Shown: positions 1 to 13,072 of the stretch, in pieces
How the letters are laid out: each line of letters begins with the position of its first letter
Numbering within the stretch: position 1 is the stretch's first letter
Assembly (NCBI RefSeq): GCF_902500215.1
Contig: NZ_CABVOU010000039.1
Location: 310,001-374,000 of the forward strand
DNA length: 64,000 nt
Source: Halomonas lysinitropha
GTDB taxonomy: Bacteria; Pseudomonadota; Gammaproteobacteria; Pseudomonadales; Halomonadaceae
Direction: 5' to 3'
The notes under the pieces: model-generated
What the model saw: only the letters and a program-made list of their open reading frames with translations
What the model was told of the DNA's origin: nothing
Databases searched by the model: none
Position numbers and translations under genes: made by a program

Positions 1-2496
<2,496 letters not shown>

Positions 2497-2583
2497 GCCT
2501 GCGGCCAGCTACAAGCTTCAAGGAACAAGTGACAAGGAAAACCCATCTAGCCTCCAGCTTGGGACACATACTGCCTTGCAGCT

Positions 2584-3912
2584 TCAAAGCCAGGCATCAA
2601 GCCCTATGATGCTCACTACCACCAGCAAGGCCATCACCGCCGCGTAGCCGAGGTTGTGGCGCATCATTGTCGTCCCGCTGACGCCGTATCGTCCCTGCAG
2701 TGAGAGATTGATGCCGGAGAGAGGACCGACGCTGGTGCCGACGGCCCAGGAGGCCAGGCCCACGAACGCGAACAGGGTCTGCTGGCCGGCGTCCAGGTCG
2801 AGCATCGAGGCGAGCACGGAGACGCCGATGATGGGGTGCAGGCCGGCCACGGCACTGAGCACGATAGTCAGGAAACTGGCGACGGCCTCAAGGGGCCCGA
2901 AGTGGGCAAAGAGCGTCCAGGTGCTGTCCGTGGCGGCGGTGATGAAGCTCGATAGCCCCTGGGTCAGCAGTCCCGCGCAGAGGAACAGCGAGATCTCGCT
3001 GCGCATGGCCGGTAGGCGGTTGAGAGTGTGCTGATGGACTCGCCGTAGGGTCCAGCGTGCGCCCCGGGGCAGATTGGAAAGCAGCGCCACGCCCGGCAGC
3101 AGGAAGGTGATGATGCTGACGATGGAGAGGGTGGGGGTGATGACGTAGTGGAACAGCATCACCAGGCCCGCCATGCACACCGGCATCAGCAGGCTGCGTG
3201 GCGAAAGCGAGAAGCCGGCGGTATCGGCCAGTTCGAAACGCCGCGAGAGCTCGCCGACTGTCAGCATGCCCGACACCATGGCCAGGGGCAGACCGAAGGC
3301 GAGAATGATGGCGTAGTGCATCGCCGGTGCCAGGGTCATGACCACGCCCATGGAGGCGAAGAAGGGCGACCAGAGTGCCGCGCTGGAGAGGCCGCGGTTG
3401 AGGCCCAGTAGCTGGGGCGTGGTGAGTGGTCCGCGACGCTCCAGGCGGTCACCGACCATGAACACCGTGGAGAGGTTGAGGATGGAGCCGAGCAGATGGA
3501 CCCCCAGCCAGGTGCCCAGCACGCCGCGGGCCCCGGTGAGGGCCTTGCCCGCTGGACGTGACCGGCCGCGCAGGTTGCCGATCAGGCCGATGAAGCTAAC
3601 CCCCACCAGCATGGCGACCACGTAGGTGTTGCCGTCGAGGATGCCCGGCCAGTCGATCCTGGCGCCGTGCCAGGTGCGTGCCATTACCAGCAGCCCCAGA
3701 CCCAGCGCGGCGAGTATCCCCGCCTGGCGCCGGGTGCGCCGGGGGATGTCCACCCACAGCAGGGCCGTGGCCAGCCACAGGCAGTAGCTCACCGCATGGG
3801 CCAGCGGGAATAGCCCGGTGAACTGTGCGACCTGCAGGATGAGCCCGGTGAGGATCAGCCCGCCGGCCAGGGCGTGGCGGGGGACGATGGTCGCCGCGGT
3901 AGTCTCCGACAC
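2584..3912 (-). CDS. Uncharacterised polytopic membrane protein, permease-like
   Basis: Integral inner-membrane protein of about 442 residues with roughly ten to twelve hydrophobic segments spread over its whole length. Segments such as SMGVVMTLAPAMHYAIILAF and AGLHPIIGVSVLASML look like re-entrant or helix-break regions of ion or organic-anion permeases, so a transporter of the IT type is possible, but I do not recognise a specific family and no substrate can be named. The GTG at 3912 is preceded by GAGG at about 11 nt; a TTG seven codons upstream (3933) is the alternative start. The gene converges with ybeL and no clear terminator separates them. Confidence 0.75.
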   Translation of the reverse strand: MSETTAATIVPRHALAGGLILTGLILQVAQFTGLFPLAHAVSYCLWLATALLWVDIPRRTRRQAGILAALGLGLLVMARTWHGARIDWPGILDGNTYVVAMLVGVSFIGLIGNLRGRSRPAGKALTGARGVLGTWLGVHLLGSILNLSTVFMVGDRLERRGPLTTPQLLGLNRGLSSAALWSPFFASMGVVMTLAPAMHYAIILAFGLPLAMVSGMLTVGELSRRFELADTAGFSLSPRSLLMPVCMAGLVMLFHYVITPTLSIVSIITFLLPGVALLSNLPRGARWTLRRVHQHTLNRLPAMRSEISLFLCAGLLTQGLSSFITAATDSTWTLFAHFGPLEAVASFLTIVLSAVAGLHPIIGVSVLASMLDLDAGQQTLFAFVGLASWAVGTSVGPLSGINLSLQGRYGVSGTTMMRHNLGYAAVMALLVVVSIIGLDAWL

Positions 3913-3998
3913 GGAACGGGAATCCTCGTGCAAATAGTGAACAGTCTAAACAATCTGCCATGAGGTTGTCCCGGGCTCCCACTTATAATGTCGGCACT

Positions 3999-4059
3999 GT
4001 GCCCCTTGTGGGAGCGAACGGTTCGACGCCTCGACGCTTGCGTCGCGGTCCGTCGCGAT
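3999..4059 (+). repeat. REP-like intergenic repeat, copy A
   Basis: About 60 bases beginning with TTGTGGGAGCGAACGGTTCG and ending in a CGTCGCG-rich part. The copy at 8701-8760 matches it at roughly nine of ten bases by eye. It lies between two minus-strand genes. The GTGGGAGC head is shared with the REP pairs at 8586-8686 and 54518-54580. Confidence 0.7.
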
Positions 4060-4070
4060 GGCCTGATGCG

Positions 4071-4964
4071 TCAGCCCCACTCCCTGGCAGCCGCCTCACG
4101 GGCGGCGTCGAGCTGGGCCAGCATGGCCCGTGCCGGATTGGAGAGGGTGCGGCTGCGATGCACGAGATAGCCCAGGGGGCGGTTGATGGGCGGATGGTCG
4201 ACCTCCAGCTCGTGCAGTTCGCCGGCGACCAAATGCGCCGGCAGCAGGCTCCAGCCCAGGCCGATGGCGGTCATCATCTTGAGTGTCTCGAGGTAGTTGG
4301 TAGAGAGCGCCACCGGCAGGTTGAGCCCGGCCGAGGCGAAGCGCGACTCGATCAGGCTGCGGGTGAAGGTCAGCGGCCCGGGGAGCACGGCGTCGAAGGC
4401 GCACAGCTCCCGGAGGGCCAGGCGCCCCCGGCCGGCGAGGGGGTGGTCGGTTGCACAGACGAAGCAGAGGCGGTCGATCCACAGCTGGACGACCCGCAGT
4501 TGCGGGTCGGGATGCGGTGCCAGGGTGACCACGGCGATCTCGAGCTCGCCGTCCAGCACCCCCTGATAGGCCTGCTCGGAATCCAGAAAGTGAAGGTCGA
4601 GCCGGACCTCGGGGTGGTCGCGAGTATAGGCCTTTAGCAGCGGGGGCAGACGGTGCAGGCCGATGTGGTGGCTGGTGGCGAGCGTCAGGCTGCCGGCGAC
4701 GCTACCCTCGAGGTTGCCCAGCGCCCGGCGGCTGTCGTCAACCATGACCAGGATCTGCCGCGCCCGGGGCAGCAGTACCCGACCGGCCTCGGTGAGGCTC
4801 ACCCGACGACCGATGCGGTCGAACAGTCGGGCGTCGATCTGGCCCTCCAGCACGGCGATTCGCTTGCTGACCGCCGGCTGGGTAAGGTGCAGCTGCTCGG
4901 CGGCGCGGGAAAAACTGCCGCTGTCGGCCACGGCGAGAAAGGCCTGCAGGCTCTGCGTATCCAT
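4071..4964 (-). CDS. LysR-type transcriptional regulator, divergent from leuC
   Basis: DNA-binding regulator of 297 residues. Residues 1-60 form the winged helix-turn-helix (LQAFLAVADSGSFSRAAEQL, then TQPAVSKRIAVLE); the rest is the LysR substrate-binding fold. The ATG at 4964 is chosen because LysR proteins start a few residues before this helix and a GGGGTG stretch precedes it; an upstream in-frame ATG at 5009 would add 15 residues that do not fit the family. It is divergent from leuC with about 140 bp between starts, and a LysR gene is likewise found beside leuC in pseudomonads. Control of leuCDB is a reasonable inference, with the inducing metabolite unknown. Confidence 0.9.
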   Translation of the reverse strand: MDTQSLQAFLAVADSGSFSRAAEQLHLTQPAVSKRIAVLEGQIDARLFDRIGRRVSLTEAGRVLLPRARQILVMVDDSRRALGNLEGSVAGSLTLATSHHIGLHRLPPLLKAYTRDHPEVRLDLHFLDSEQAYQGVLDGELEIAVVTLAPHPDPQLRVVQLWIDRLCFVCATDHPLAGRGRLALRELCAFDAVLPGPLTFTRSLIESRFASAGLNLPVALSTNYLETLKMMTAIGLGWSLLPAHLVAGELHELEVDHPPINRPLGYLVHRSRTLSNPARAMLAQLDAAREAAAREWG

Positions 4965-5103
4965 GGGCACCCCCGTGGCGATGATTTCGGATTCCTTAAT
5001 GGAATCCAATCCATAAATAACATGAATTGATTTTATGGGCGAGCCGTCGGAAAATGCCTATGACTGGACAGAAAATGAAGGGCCCAAGGCCCGGGAGAGC
5101 GAT

Positions 5104-6564
5104 ATGGCAGGCCAGACACTCTACGACAAGCTGTGGTCGCAGCACCTCGTCAAGGAGCGTGGTGATGGCACCGCGCTGATCTACATCGACCGTCAACTGC
5201 TCCACGAAGTGACATCGCCCCAGGCCTTCGAGGGGCTGCGTCTGGCGGGGCGCAAGCCGTGGCGTATCGACGCCAACCTGGCCACCCCGGACCACAACGT
5301 GCCCACCACCCTCAAGGAGCGCGCGGAGGGGAACGCCGGCATCAAGGACCCGGTGTCGCTGATCCAGGTGCAGACCCTCGACGACAACTGCGGCGAGTTC
5401 GGCATCGAGGAGTTCAAGATCAATGACCCGCGCCAGGGGATCGTCCACGTGGTAGGACCGGAGCAGGGCGCCACCCTGCCTGGGATGACCGTGGTCTGCG
5501 GTGATTCCCATACCGCCACCCACGGCGCCTTCGCCGCCCTGGCCCACGGCATCGGCACCTCCGAAGTGGAGCACGTGCTCGCCACGCAGTGTCTGCTGGC
5601 GCAGAAGATGAAGAACATGCAGGTGCGCGTCGAGGGTGAACTTGGCACAGGCGTCACCGCCAAGGATATCGTGCTGGCCATCATCGGCCGGATCGGCACC
5701 GCCGGCGGTACCGGCTATGCCATCGAGTTCGCCGGCAGCGCCATCCGCGAACTCTCCATGGAAGGCCGGATGACCGTCTGCAACATGGCCATCGAGGCGG
5801 GGGCGCGGGTCGGCCTGATCGCCGTGGACGACACTACCATCGACTACCTGCGTGACCGTCACTATGCGCCCACCGGTGAGCAGTGGGACGCCGCGGTGGC
5901 CGACTGGCACAATCTCGTCTCCGATGCCGACGCCGCCTTCGACAAGGTGGTGACCCTGGATGCCGCCGAGATCGAGCCGCAGGTCTCCTGGGGCACCAGT
6001 CCCGAGATGGTCACCGGCATCTCCGGCGAGGTGCCCGATCCGGCCGAGGCCGGCGACGAGACCACCCAGCGTGGCTACACCCGGGCCCTCGAGTACATGG
6101 GGCTGGCAGCGAGGCAGAAGATCACCGATATTCGTCTCGACAAGGTGTTTATCGGCTCCTGCACCAACTCGCGCATCGAGGACCTGCGCGAGGCGGCCAA
6201 GGTGGCGCGCGGCAAGAAGGTGGCCGATTCCATCCAGCTGGCCATGGTGGTCCCGGGCTCCGGCCTGGTGAAACGCCAGGCCGAGGCGGAGGGCCTCGAC
6301 AAGGTCTTCATCGAGGCGGGATTCGAGTGGCGCGAGCCTGGCTGCTCCATGTGCCTGGCCATGAACGCCGACAAGCTGGGGGCCGGCGAGCACTGCGCCT
6401 CCACCTCCAACCGCAACTTCGAGGGTCGCCAGGGCTTCGGCGGGCGCACCCACCTGGTCAGCCCGGCCATGGCGGCGGCCGCGGCCATCGCCGGCCACTT
6501 CGTGGATGTGAGGGGACTTGGAACCGATGCTGCCAATGACGACGTCCAGGGTCAGGAGGCCTGA
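5104..6564 (+). CDS. leuC: 3-isopropylmalate dehydratase large subunit
   Basis: With LeuD it isomerises 2-isopropylmalate to 3-isopropylmalate in leucine synthesis. The protein has about 486 residues, slightly longer than the usual 466 or so. It is an aconitase-type enzyme. The three iron-sulfur cluster cysteines are visible as C353 in GSCTNSR and C414 and C417 in PGCSMCLA, and [11 protein letters not shown] is the typical early motif. The start at 5104 ([11 protein letters not shown]) is preceded by GGGAGAG; an in-frame start at 5035 would add an unrelated leader. leuD follows after 3 bases, so the two subunits are co-translated in practice. Confidence 0.97.
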   Translation: MAGQTLYDKLWSQHLVKERGDGTALIYIDRQLLHEVTSPQAFEGLRLAGRKPWRIDANLATPDHNVPTTLKERAEGNAGIKDPVSLIQVQTLDDNCGEFGIEEFKINDPRQGIVHVVGPEQGATLPGMTVVCGDSHTATHGAFAALAHGIGTSEVEHVLATQCLLAQKMKNMQVRVEGELGTGVTAKDIVLAIIGRIGTAGGTGYAIEFAGSAIRELSMEGRMTVCNMAIEAGARVGLIAVDDTTIDYLRDRHYAPTGEQWDAAVADWHNLVSDADAAFDKVVTLDAAEIEPQVSWGTSPEMVTGISGEVPDPAEAGDETTQRGYTRALEYMGLAARQKITDIRLDKVFIGSCTNSRIEDLREAAKVARGKKVADSIQLAMVVPGSGLVKRQAEAEGLDKVFIEAGFEWREPGCSMCLAMNADKLGAGEHCASTSNRNFEGRQGFGGRTHLVSPAMAAAAAIAGHFVDVRGLGTDAANDDVQGQEA

Positions 6565-6567
6565 ACC

Positions 6568-7221
6568 ATGAAGAAATTCGAACGCACCCAAGGCCTCGTC
6601 GCGCCGCTCGACCGGGCCAACGTCGACACCGACCTGATCATTCCCAAGCAGTTTCTGAAATCGATCAAGCGCACCGGCTTCGGTGTCAACCTCTTCGACG
6701 AACTGCGTTACCTCGACGAAGGGCAGCCCGGTCAGGATGTCTCCCAGCGCCCGAAGAACCCCGACTTCGTGCTCAATCAGCTGCGCTATGAGGGGGCCAG
6801 CGTGCTGCTGACGCGTCGCAACTTCGGTTGCGGCAGCTCACGCGAGCATGCACCCTGGGCCCTGGAGGATTTCGGCTTCCGCGTGGTGATCGCGCCGAGC
6901 TTCGCCGATATCTTCTACAACAACGCCTTCAAGAATGGCCTGCTGCTGGTGACCCTGCCCGAGGAGACCGTGGATCGCCTGTTCGACGAGGTCGAGGCCA
7001 ACGAGGGTTACCGGCTCGACGTGGATCTCGAGAACCAGCGGGTGATCACGCCCTTCGGTGAGATTTTCGAATTCGAGGTGGACGCGTTCCGCAAGCAGTG
7101 CCTGCTGGAAGGCCTGGACGACATCGGCATCACCTTGAAGGACGAGGACGCCATCCGTGCCTTCGAGGCGAAGCACCGCGCGGCGCGGCCCTGGCTGTTT
7201 CGCGATTCCGCTCAGGCTTGA
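6568..7221 (+). CDS. leuD: 3-isopropylmalate dehydratase small subunit
   Basis: Small subunit (217 residues) of isopropylmalate isomerase, which supplies the swivelling domain that completes the active site of LeuC. The N-terminus reads [20 protein letters not shown], and the substrate-contact loop [15 protein letters not shown] is intact. It starts 3 bases after the leuC stop. The distance to leuB is unusually large for a leu operon (about 190 bases), and a repeat-like hairpin fills that gap. Confidence 0.97.
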   Translation: MKKFERTQGLVAPLDRANVDTDLIIPKQFLKSIKRTGFGVNLFDELRYLDEGQPGQDVSQRPKNPDFVLNQLRYEGASVLLTRRNFGCGSSREHAPWALEDFGFRVVIAPSFADIFYNNAFKNGLLLVTLPEETVDRLFDEVEANEGYRLDVDLENQRVITPFGEIFEFEVDAFRKQCLLEGLDDIGITLKDEDAIRAFEAKHRAARPWLFRDSAQA

Positions 7222-7410
7222 CAACCTCTTACACCCTTGCCGACGGGAACGCGGGCTGATCCGGCGGCAGGCCCCGAAGTGTCGGACCATCGGGGAGGCG
7301 CTGTGAATACTTCCCTGTACGCTACCGATGCCATCCCTGGCATAGGACCTCCTCTTCGGCCTGCCCCCGGCGCCCTTGTTACCCGGCTGTAGTTGCACAA
7401 GGACCAATTA
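7222..7410 (+). other. leuD-leuB gap with hairpins, possible intergenic repeat element
   Basis: This 189-base non-coding stretch separates two genes of one pathway. It holds an inverted repeat CCCCGA (7272-7277) with TCGGGG (7290-7295), and a compact palindrome TGCCA-TCCC-TGGCA near 7329-7342. GCCATCCCTGGC recurs after metZ (about 23259-23270), so it may be a dispersed element. The AAGGA ribosome binding site for leuB is at the end. No clear terminator with a T-run is present, so leuB may still be read through from leuCD. Confidence 0.4.
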
Positions 7411-8490
<1,080 letters not shown>

Positions 8491-8516
8491 GCAGCGTTGG
8501 TTTTTAGGGCGCCTGG

Positions 8517-8561
8517 CGGCACCATCGCGATAAGAAGTCGGAGCGCCGAACCGTCGCTCCC
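8517..8561 (-). repeat. REP-like repeat, copy D (minus orientation, diverged)
   Basis: Read on the minus strand it gives TGGGAGCGACGGTTCGGCGC, resembling copies A and B but shortened and diverged. GGAGCG and CGCTCC at its ends can pair into a hairpin. It is the first of four repeat arms that fill the 354-base gap between leuB and asd. Confidence 0.5.
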
Positions 8562-8585
8562 ATAACTCCGGTTTAGCTCCGAGGC

Positions 8586-8686
8586 ACTGTGGGAGCGATG
8601 CTTGCATCGCGATCCGTCGCGCAGCGACGGTGCGTTTACCTAGGCGCCTGACGGCGCCATCGCGCTGCAAGCAGTGCTCCCACAGT
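8586..8686. repeat. Inverted pair of GTGGGAGC-type REP elements (C)
   Basis: Left arm 8586-8613 (ACTGTGGGAGCGATGCTTGC and on) and right arm 8659-8686 are inverted copies that agree at 25 of 28 positions when one is reverse-complemented. Each arm is itself palindromic around CTTGCA. This is the layout of a bacterial interspersed mosaic element made of two REPs. The GTGGGAGC...GCTTGC pattern is well known in Pseudomonas genomes. Confidence 0.8.
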
Positions 8687-8700
8687 ATGCGCTGGCATCG

Positions 8701-8760
8701 TGCCCTTGTAGGAGCGAACGGTTCGATGCCTCGACGCTCGCGTCGCGATACGTCGCGCAG
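8701..8760 (+). repeat. REP-like intergenic repeat, copy B
   Basis: Begins TGCCCTTGTAGGAGCGAACG and continues with a CGTCGCG-rich part; closely matches copy A at 3999-4059. It ends just upstream of the asd promoter. Confidence 0.7.
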
Positions 8761-8783
8761 CGGCGGTGGGTCGCCCTGGTCGC

Positions 8784-8812
8784 CTGCGAGGCGGGCCTCC
8801 TTTCTGTATAAT
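8784..8812 (+). promoter_or_regulatory. Putative sigma-70 promoter of asd
   Basis: A perfect TATAAT -10 box is at 8807-8812, 33 bases before the asd ATG. The matching -35 position 17 bases upstream (8784-8789, CTGCGA) is poor, so the promoter may be weak or activator-assisted. A GGAGG-type ribosome binding site follows at about 8833. Confidence 0.55.
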
Positions 8813-8844
8813 ATCTCTCACATTCGATTTCTGGAGGACTTCAC

Positions 8845-9957
8845 ATGTTGAAAGTCGGTTTTGTCGGTTGGCGTGGCATGGTGGGTTCCGTGCTGATGCA
8901 GCGGATGATCGATGACGGTGACTTCAAGGGCATCGAGCCGATCTTCTTCACCACCTCCCAGGTTGGCCAGGACGGCCCCGATGTCGGCGTCGACGTTCCC
9001 CCGCTGAAGGACGCCTTCGACCTGGAAGCCCTCAAGGCGCTGGACGTGGTCGTGACCTGCCAGGGCGGCGAGTACACCGAGAAGGTCTATGGTGACCTGC
9101 GCCAGGGTGGCTGGAAGGGCTACTGGATCGACGCCGCCAGCACCCTGCGCATGGCCGACGAGGCAACCATCGTCCTCGACCCGGTCAACCGGCGCGTCAT
9201 CGATGCCCAGCTGGCCAAGGGTGCCAGGACCTTCGTCGGCGGCAACTGCACCGTCAGCCTGATGCTGATGGGGCTGGGCGGCCTGTTCGAGGCTGACCTG
9301 ATCGAGTGGATGACCTCCATGACGTATCAGGCTGCGTCCGGCTCCGGCGCCAAGCACATGCGCGAGCTGCTCAACCAGATGGGCGGCCTGCGCGACAGCG
9401 TGGCCGACGAGTTGGCCGATCCGGGCAGCGCCATTCTCGATATCGATCGCAAGGTCACCGCGGCCATGCGTAGCGGGGAATTCCCCACCGACAACTTCGG
9501 TGCCCCGCTGGCCGGCAGCCTGCTGCCCTGGATCGACAAGGCCATGGACAACGGCCAGAGCAAGGAGGAGTGGAAGGGCTCCGTGGAGACCAACAAGATC
9601 CTCGGCCTCCAGGACAACCCGATCCCCATCGACGGTCTCTGCGTGCGCATCGGCGCCATGCGTTCCCACAGCCAGGCCTTCACCATCAAGCTCAAGAAGG
9701 ATGTCCCGATCGATGAGATCGAGGACCGCCTGGCCAAGCACAACGACTGGGTGAAGGTGATCTCCAACGACAAGGATGCCACCATCGATGGCCTGACGCC
9801 GGCGGCCGTCACTGGCACGATGAGCGTGCCGGTGGGGCGTCTGCGCAAGCTGGCCATGGGCGGCGAATATCTCTCGGCCTTCAGCGTCGGCGATCAGCTG
9901 CTGTGGGGCGCCGCCGAGCCGCTCAAGCGGATGCTGAAGATCCTGCGTGAGCAATAA
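8845..9957 (+). CDS. asd: Aspartate-semialdehyde dehydrogenase
   Basis: NADPH-dependent reduction of aspartyl phosphate to aspartate semialdehyde, the branch point to lysine, diaminopimelate, threonine and methionine. The 370-residue protein starts [20 protein letters not shown], the nucleotide-binding loop of the Gram-negative form. The catalytic cysteine is C135 in [11 protein letters not shown], and [14 protein letters not shown] forms part of the active site. It has its own TATAAT box, CTGGAGGA ribosome binding site and downstream terminator, so it is a single-gene unit between leuCDB and fimV, as in Pseudomonas. Confidence 0.97.
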   Translation: MLKVGFVGWRGMVGSVLMQRMIDDGDFKGIEPIFFTTSQVGQDGPDVGVDVPPLKDAFDLEALKALDVVVTCQGGEYTEKVYGDLRQGGWKGYWIDAASTLRMADEATIVLDPVNRRVIDAQLAKGARTFVGGNCTVSLMLMGLGGLFEADLIEWMTSMTYQAASGSGAKHMRELLNQMGGLRDSVADELADPGSAILDIDRKVTAAMRSGEFPTDNFGAPLAGSLLPWIDKAMDNGQSKEEWKGSVETNKILGLQDNPIPIDGLCVRIGAMRSHSQAFTIKLKKDVPIDEIEDRLAKHNDWVKVISNDKDATIDGLTPAAVTGTMSVPVGRLRKLAMGGEYLSAFSVGDQLLWGAAEPLKRMLKILREQ

Positions 9958-9988
9958 ATCCGATGGGGTCGTCAACGACCACTTGAGC

Positions 9989-10023
9989 AAAAAGCGGGGC
10001 GCCGACCAAGGCGCCCCGCTTTT
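9989..10023 (+). terminator. Rho-independent terminator after asd
   Basis: A GC-rich stem of about 13-14 bp, AAAGCGGGGCGCC against GGCGCCCCGCTTT with a short GACCAA loop, ends in a T-run. It lies about 30 bases after the asd stop. Confidence 0.9.
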
Positions 10024-10132
10024 CGTTGGCCATTGGTTGTCGGTTTTCGCGAGCGAGGGTCGCATCTCATGCGATCAATGGCTTATGTTTAAAGTACGAT
10101 GAACAGTGATGATCCATGAGGGCGCCGGTAGA

Positions 10133-10153
10133 ATGAATATGATACATATTCAT
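10133..10153. promoter_or_regulatory. 21-bp perfect AT-rich palindrome upstream of fimV, candidate operator
   Basis: Arms ATGAATATG (10133-10141) and CATATTCAT (10145-10153) surround a 3-base ATA centre. It sits 75 bases before the fimV ATG in a notably AT-rich patch. No T-run follows, so it is not terminator-like. A regulator binding site is inferred; the regulator is unknown. Confidence 0.5.
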
Positions 10154-10228
10154 CATAACGACTAAGAATATATTACCAGGCTACCGCCGGGCCCGGCGGG
10201 GCGCAGTGGAACGACGCAAGGGATCCCG

Positions 10229-13066
10229 ATGAAACGCAAGCTGACATTTGCCATGCTGCTTTCGCTCTCCGCCGCCAGCCCGATGGCGCTGGCTCTGGGC
10301 CTGGGCGAGGCCGAGGTGAACTCGACGCTCAATGCACCGTTGCGGGCGAGCATCCCCTTGACTGACAGCAGCGGCTTGCAAGCTGAACTGCTCAATGTCT
10401 CGGTGGCCGATGAGAGTGCTTTCTCGGCGGCTGGCCTGCCGCGCACCCCGCTTGCGGCCAGCGTGAGGATGGGTGTGACTCGACGCCAGGGGCGTCTGGT
10501 AGTCGATCTGACCACTGAGCGCGCAGTTCGTGAGCCCTGGATCGACCTTCTGCTGCGCTTCGACTGGCCGAGTGGCCAGCAACTGCAGGAAGTGACCCTG
10601 CTGCTCGATCCGCCCGACTATGATCAGCTTCCGGCCCTGGTGGCGTCCTCGGCTTCACCGCAGCAGTCAGCATCCTCGCCGAGTTCTTCTTCCGCGGCCT
10701 CAGAACCCGGGCCGCGTCCGGTGGCGCGAACCTCCAGCGACGGCTCGGGAGACCCCGCACGGGTGCGCAGCGGCGATACCCTCTGGTCCGTGGCTGGCCG
10801 GCTGCGACCGGACAGCGGTATCAGCAGGAATCAGATGATGGTTGCCCTGGTGGAGGCCAATCCGGAGGTCTTCCCGTCCGGCAATATCAATGCCATGCGG
10901 GCCGGCTTCACGCTGGTAGTGCCGCCTCGTGAGGCCATCGCGGCACGCTCCTCTGCCGACGCTGAGCGTATCGTCCAGGCTATGAATCAGGCCTGGGCCA
11001 ACCGCGGCAGTGGGGCACCGGCCAGGGTGGCCCTGGGCGGTTCCAACGATGCGGCAACATCGGCAGTGGCCAGTGCCCCTGCGCAGGAAGATGCGTCAGC
11101 TCAACCTGCCGCCGAGGCGCAGGCAGAGACGGCCGAGACAGAGCCCAGCGTTGCCTCCGACAATGATGAGAAAGTGACTGACGAGGAGGCCCCCCGGTTG
11201 ACACTGCTCAGTGATGCCGAGGTGGCCGCTGAAGGTGTGGCGCCCGTCGAGGAGGACCAGGCCCAGCAGGAGAATGACGAGACTACCGACGCAAACCAGG
11301 CGGAGGTGATGACGGATGTCTCCCTGGCATTGCCCTCGGGTGATGCCGGTCAGGGGCCGTTCATCGACCCCGAGGTGCTGGGGTTGATGGCGGGCAGCGG
11401 CGGCCTTACCGAGGATCAGCGCCTGCTGCGCCTCGAGTCTCGCTGGCGCGAGAATCGTCAGGCCCTGGAGGCGGTTCGCAGTGAACGGGATGTGCTGCAA
11501 TCTGAGCTCGGTGAGCTGCGAGAAGAGCTGGACGCCATGCGTGACCAGCTGGCCGCCCTGAGTGCCGGAGAACAAGGCGCTGATGCGGCAGGCAGCGGTG
11601 GCGTGGTGGCGCCTGGCAGCGAGCCGGAAACTTCCCAGCAGGCGCCTTGGTGGGGTGCGCTCTATCAGGGTGACTCCGGCCGCCATCTGTTGCTGGGTGG
11701 AGCCGGGCTGGCGGCACTGCTGGCGCTGTGGGCCCTGATACGTCGTCGTCGTCGCGAGGAGAGCGAGCCGACGGCGGTGTTCAGCGAGGTTCAGCCGTGG
11801 GACTCAACAGCAGGTGGTGTCGTGGTACCGGGTACCTCCGAAGCGCAGAGAGCCGATGTACGTCGCGAAGAGAGGGAGCTGTCGGTGCGCACGTCCATGC
11901 CCGAGGCCGAGGCCATCAGCGAAGCGGATATCTTTATCGCCTACGGGCGTCACGACCAGGCACGCGAACTGCTGGAATCCAACCTGGCACAAGAGCCAGA
12001 CCGTGATGACCTGAGGCTCAAGCTTTTGGGGGTGCAGCTGTCCCAGGGCGACAATGCGGCGGCAACCCGACAGGCCGAGTTGCTGCGCGCCGGCGGGGAT
12101 CCGGATATTCAGGTTCAGGTAGCTCATCTGATGGAGCGCCATGCTCACAGCGCTTCGTCGGCCTCTGCCACGGACACCTCGGCGAATACGCCTGCCGAAC
12201 GGGCGGTCTTCCCCGAGGCCGACGAGCTTCCCCCGCGTCGCTTCGACGACGCCGATGCGACTGACGAGAGCGACGAGACGTACGGCGACGAAGCACCTGC
12301 GGCCGAGGAGGCATCACCCGCCGAGGCACCGGAGGAGTCTTCGGTCGCCTCGTCGGAGCCCGAAGAGACACCCCCCACCGTATCGCCGGAACCTGAAAAG
12401 GAATCTCCCGTCAGTGAACCGGCCGATCCGCTGGCTCGCTATCGGCCACCCGAACTGGAGCCAGAATCTCAGCAGGGCTCAGCCTCACGGGCGGGAGACA
12501 TTGCCTCGTCCGCTCAGGATGGTGAGCCGTCCCGGGGCGACGAGCGGTCCGGTGCGGCGCCTGATCAGGAAGGTGTGTCGTCCCCCGGGGGCAAGCGCCC
12601 CGACGTGGCGACATCCGAAGGGCCGGAAGGGGGAGAGGAGTTTTCGTCAGTGCCACTGACCACTCGTGCCAGCGAAGACGGACGCGACGTCATCGACTAT
12701 AGTCCGCCGACTCTGGAAGAGCGCCCGGCCCCTCGCCAAGAAACGCCGATGCAGCCCAGCGTGGAGTTCACCGCGTCCGACGCCGGGGACGACGCCGCGG
12801 TGGATACCAAGCCCGGCAACAACGCGGATCGCGACGTGCACGAGGAGTGGGACATCGAGGAGGTGGCCTTCCCGCCTCTCTCGCGGGATAATGCCCACTT
12901 TTCCGCGGCGGCTTCCTCCACATCGACCCTGGCCGAGGCGCGGCGCCTGCTTGACGCCGGCGAGTCCGGCCAGGCACGTGCCTTGCTCGAGAGCCTGATC
13001 GACGAGTCCCACGACCCGGATGTCAAGGAGGAGGCCCGCGAATTGCTGGACCAACCCCCGCAATGA
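10229..13066 (+). CDS. fimV: FimV/TspA-like polar hub protein with LysM domain
   Basis: Large inner-membrane protein (945 residues) that in Pseudomonas organises the cell pole, type IV pilus assembly and cyclic-AMP signalling. Domains seen: signal peptide about 1-22 (MKRKLTFAMLLSLSAASPMA); the FimV N-terminal domain with LGEAEVNSTLNAPL; a LysM peptidoglycan-binding motif about 177-232 (RSGDTLWSVAGRL); a coiled coil about 390-445; one membrane helix about 486-505 followed by RRRRR; a TPR-like segment around 565-630; a long acidic, Ser/Pro/Glu-rich stretch; and the short C-terminal FimV domain near 905-945. No type IV pilus genes are in this window. The long acidic linker fits a halophile. Confidence 0.93.
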   Translation: MKRKLTFAMLLSLSAASPMALALGLGEAEVNSTLNAPLRASIPLTDSSGLQAELLNVSVADESAFSAAGLPRTPLAASVRMGVTRRQGRLVVDLTTERAVREPWIDLLLRFDWPSGQQLQEVTLLLDPPDYDQLPALVASSASPQQSASSPSSSSAASEPGPRPVARTSSDGSGDPARVRSGDTLWSVAGRLRPDSGISRNQMMVALVEANPEVFPSGNINAMRAGFTLVVPPREAIAARSSADAERIVQAMNQAWANRGSGAPARVALGGSNDAATSAVASAPAQEDASAQPAAEAQAETAETEPSVASDNDEKVTDEEAPRLTLLSDAEVAAEGVAPVEEDQAQQENDETTDANQAEVMTDVSLALPSGDAGQGPFIDPEVLGLMAGSGGLTEDQRLLRLESRWRENRQALEAVRSERDVLQSELGELREELDAMRDQLAALSAGEQGADAAGSGGVVAPGSEPETSQQAPWWGALYQGDSGRHLLLGGAGLAALLALWALIRRRRREESEPTAVFSEVQPWDSTAGGVVVPGTSEAQRADVRREERELSVRTSMPEAEAISEADIFIAYGRHDQARELLESNLAQEPDRDDLRLKLLGVQLSQGDNAAATRQAELLRAGGDPDIQVQVAHLMERHAHSASSASATDTSANTPAERAVFPEADELPPRRFDDADATDESDETYGDEAPAAEEASPAEAPEESSVASSEPEETPPTVSPEPEKESPVSEPADPLARYRPPELEPESQQGSASRAGDIASSAQDGEPSRGDERSGAAPDQEGVSSPGGKRPDVATSEGPEGGEEFSSVPLTTRASEDGRDVIDYSPPTLEERPAPRQETPMQPSVEFTASDAGDDAAVDTKPGNNADRDVHEEWDIEEVAFPPLSRDNAHFSAAASSTSTLAEARRLLDAGESGQARALLESLIDESHDPDVKEEARELLDQPPQ

Positions 13067-13072
13067 GGCCGA

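Noticed and set aside
2497-2583. Repeat-like text (AGCTACAAGCTTCAAGG, then CAAGTGACAAGG) between ybeL and the convergent gene
   Set aside because: Suggestive of a short degenerate intergenic repeat, but only one copy is in the window and no clean terminator or hairpin is formed.
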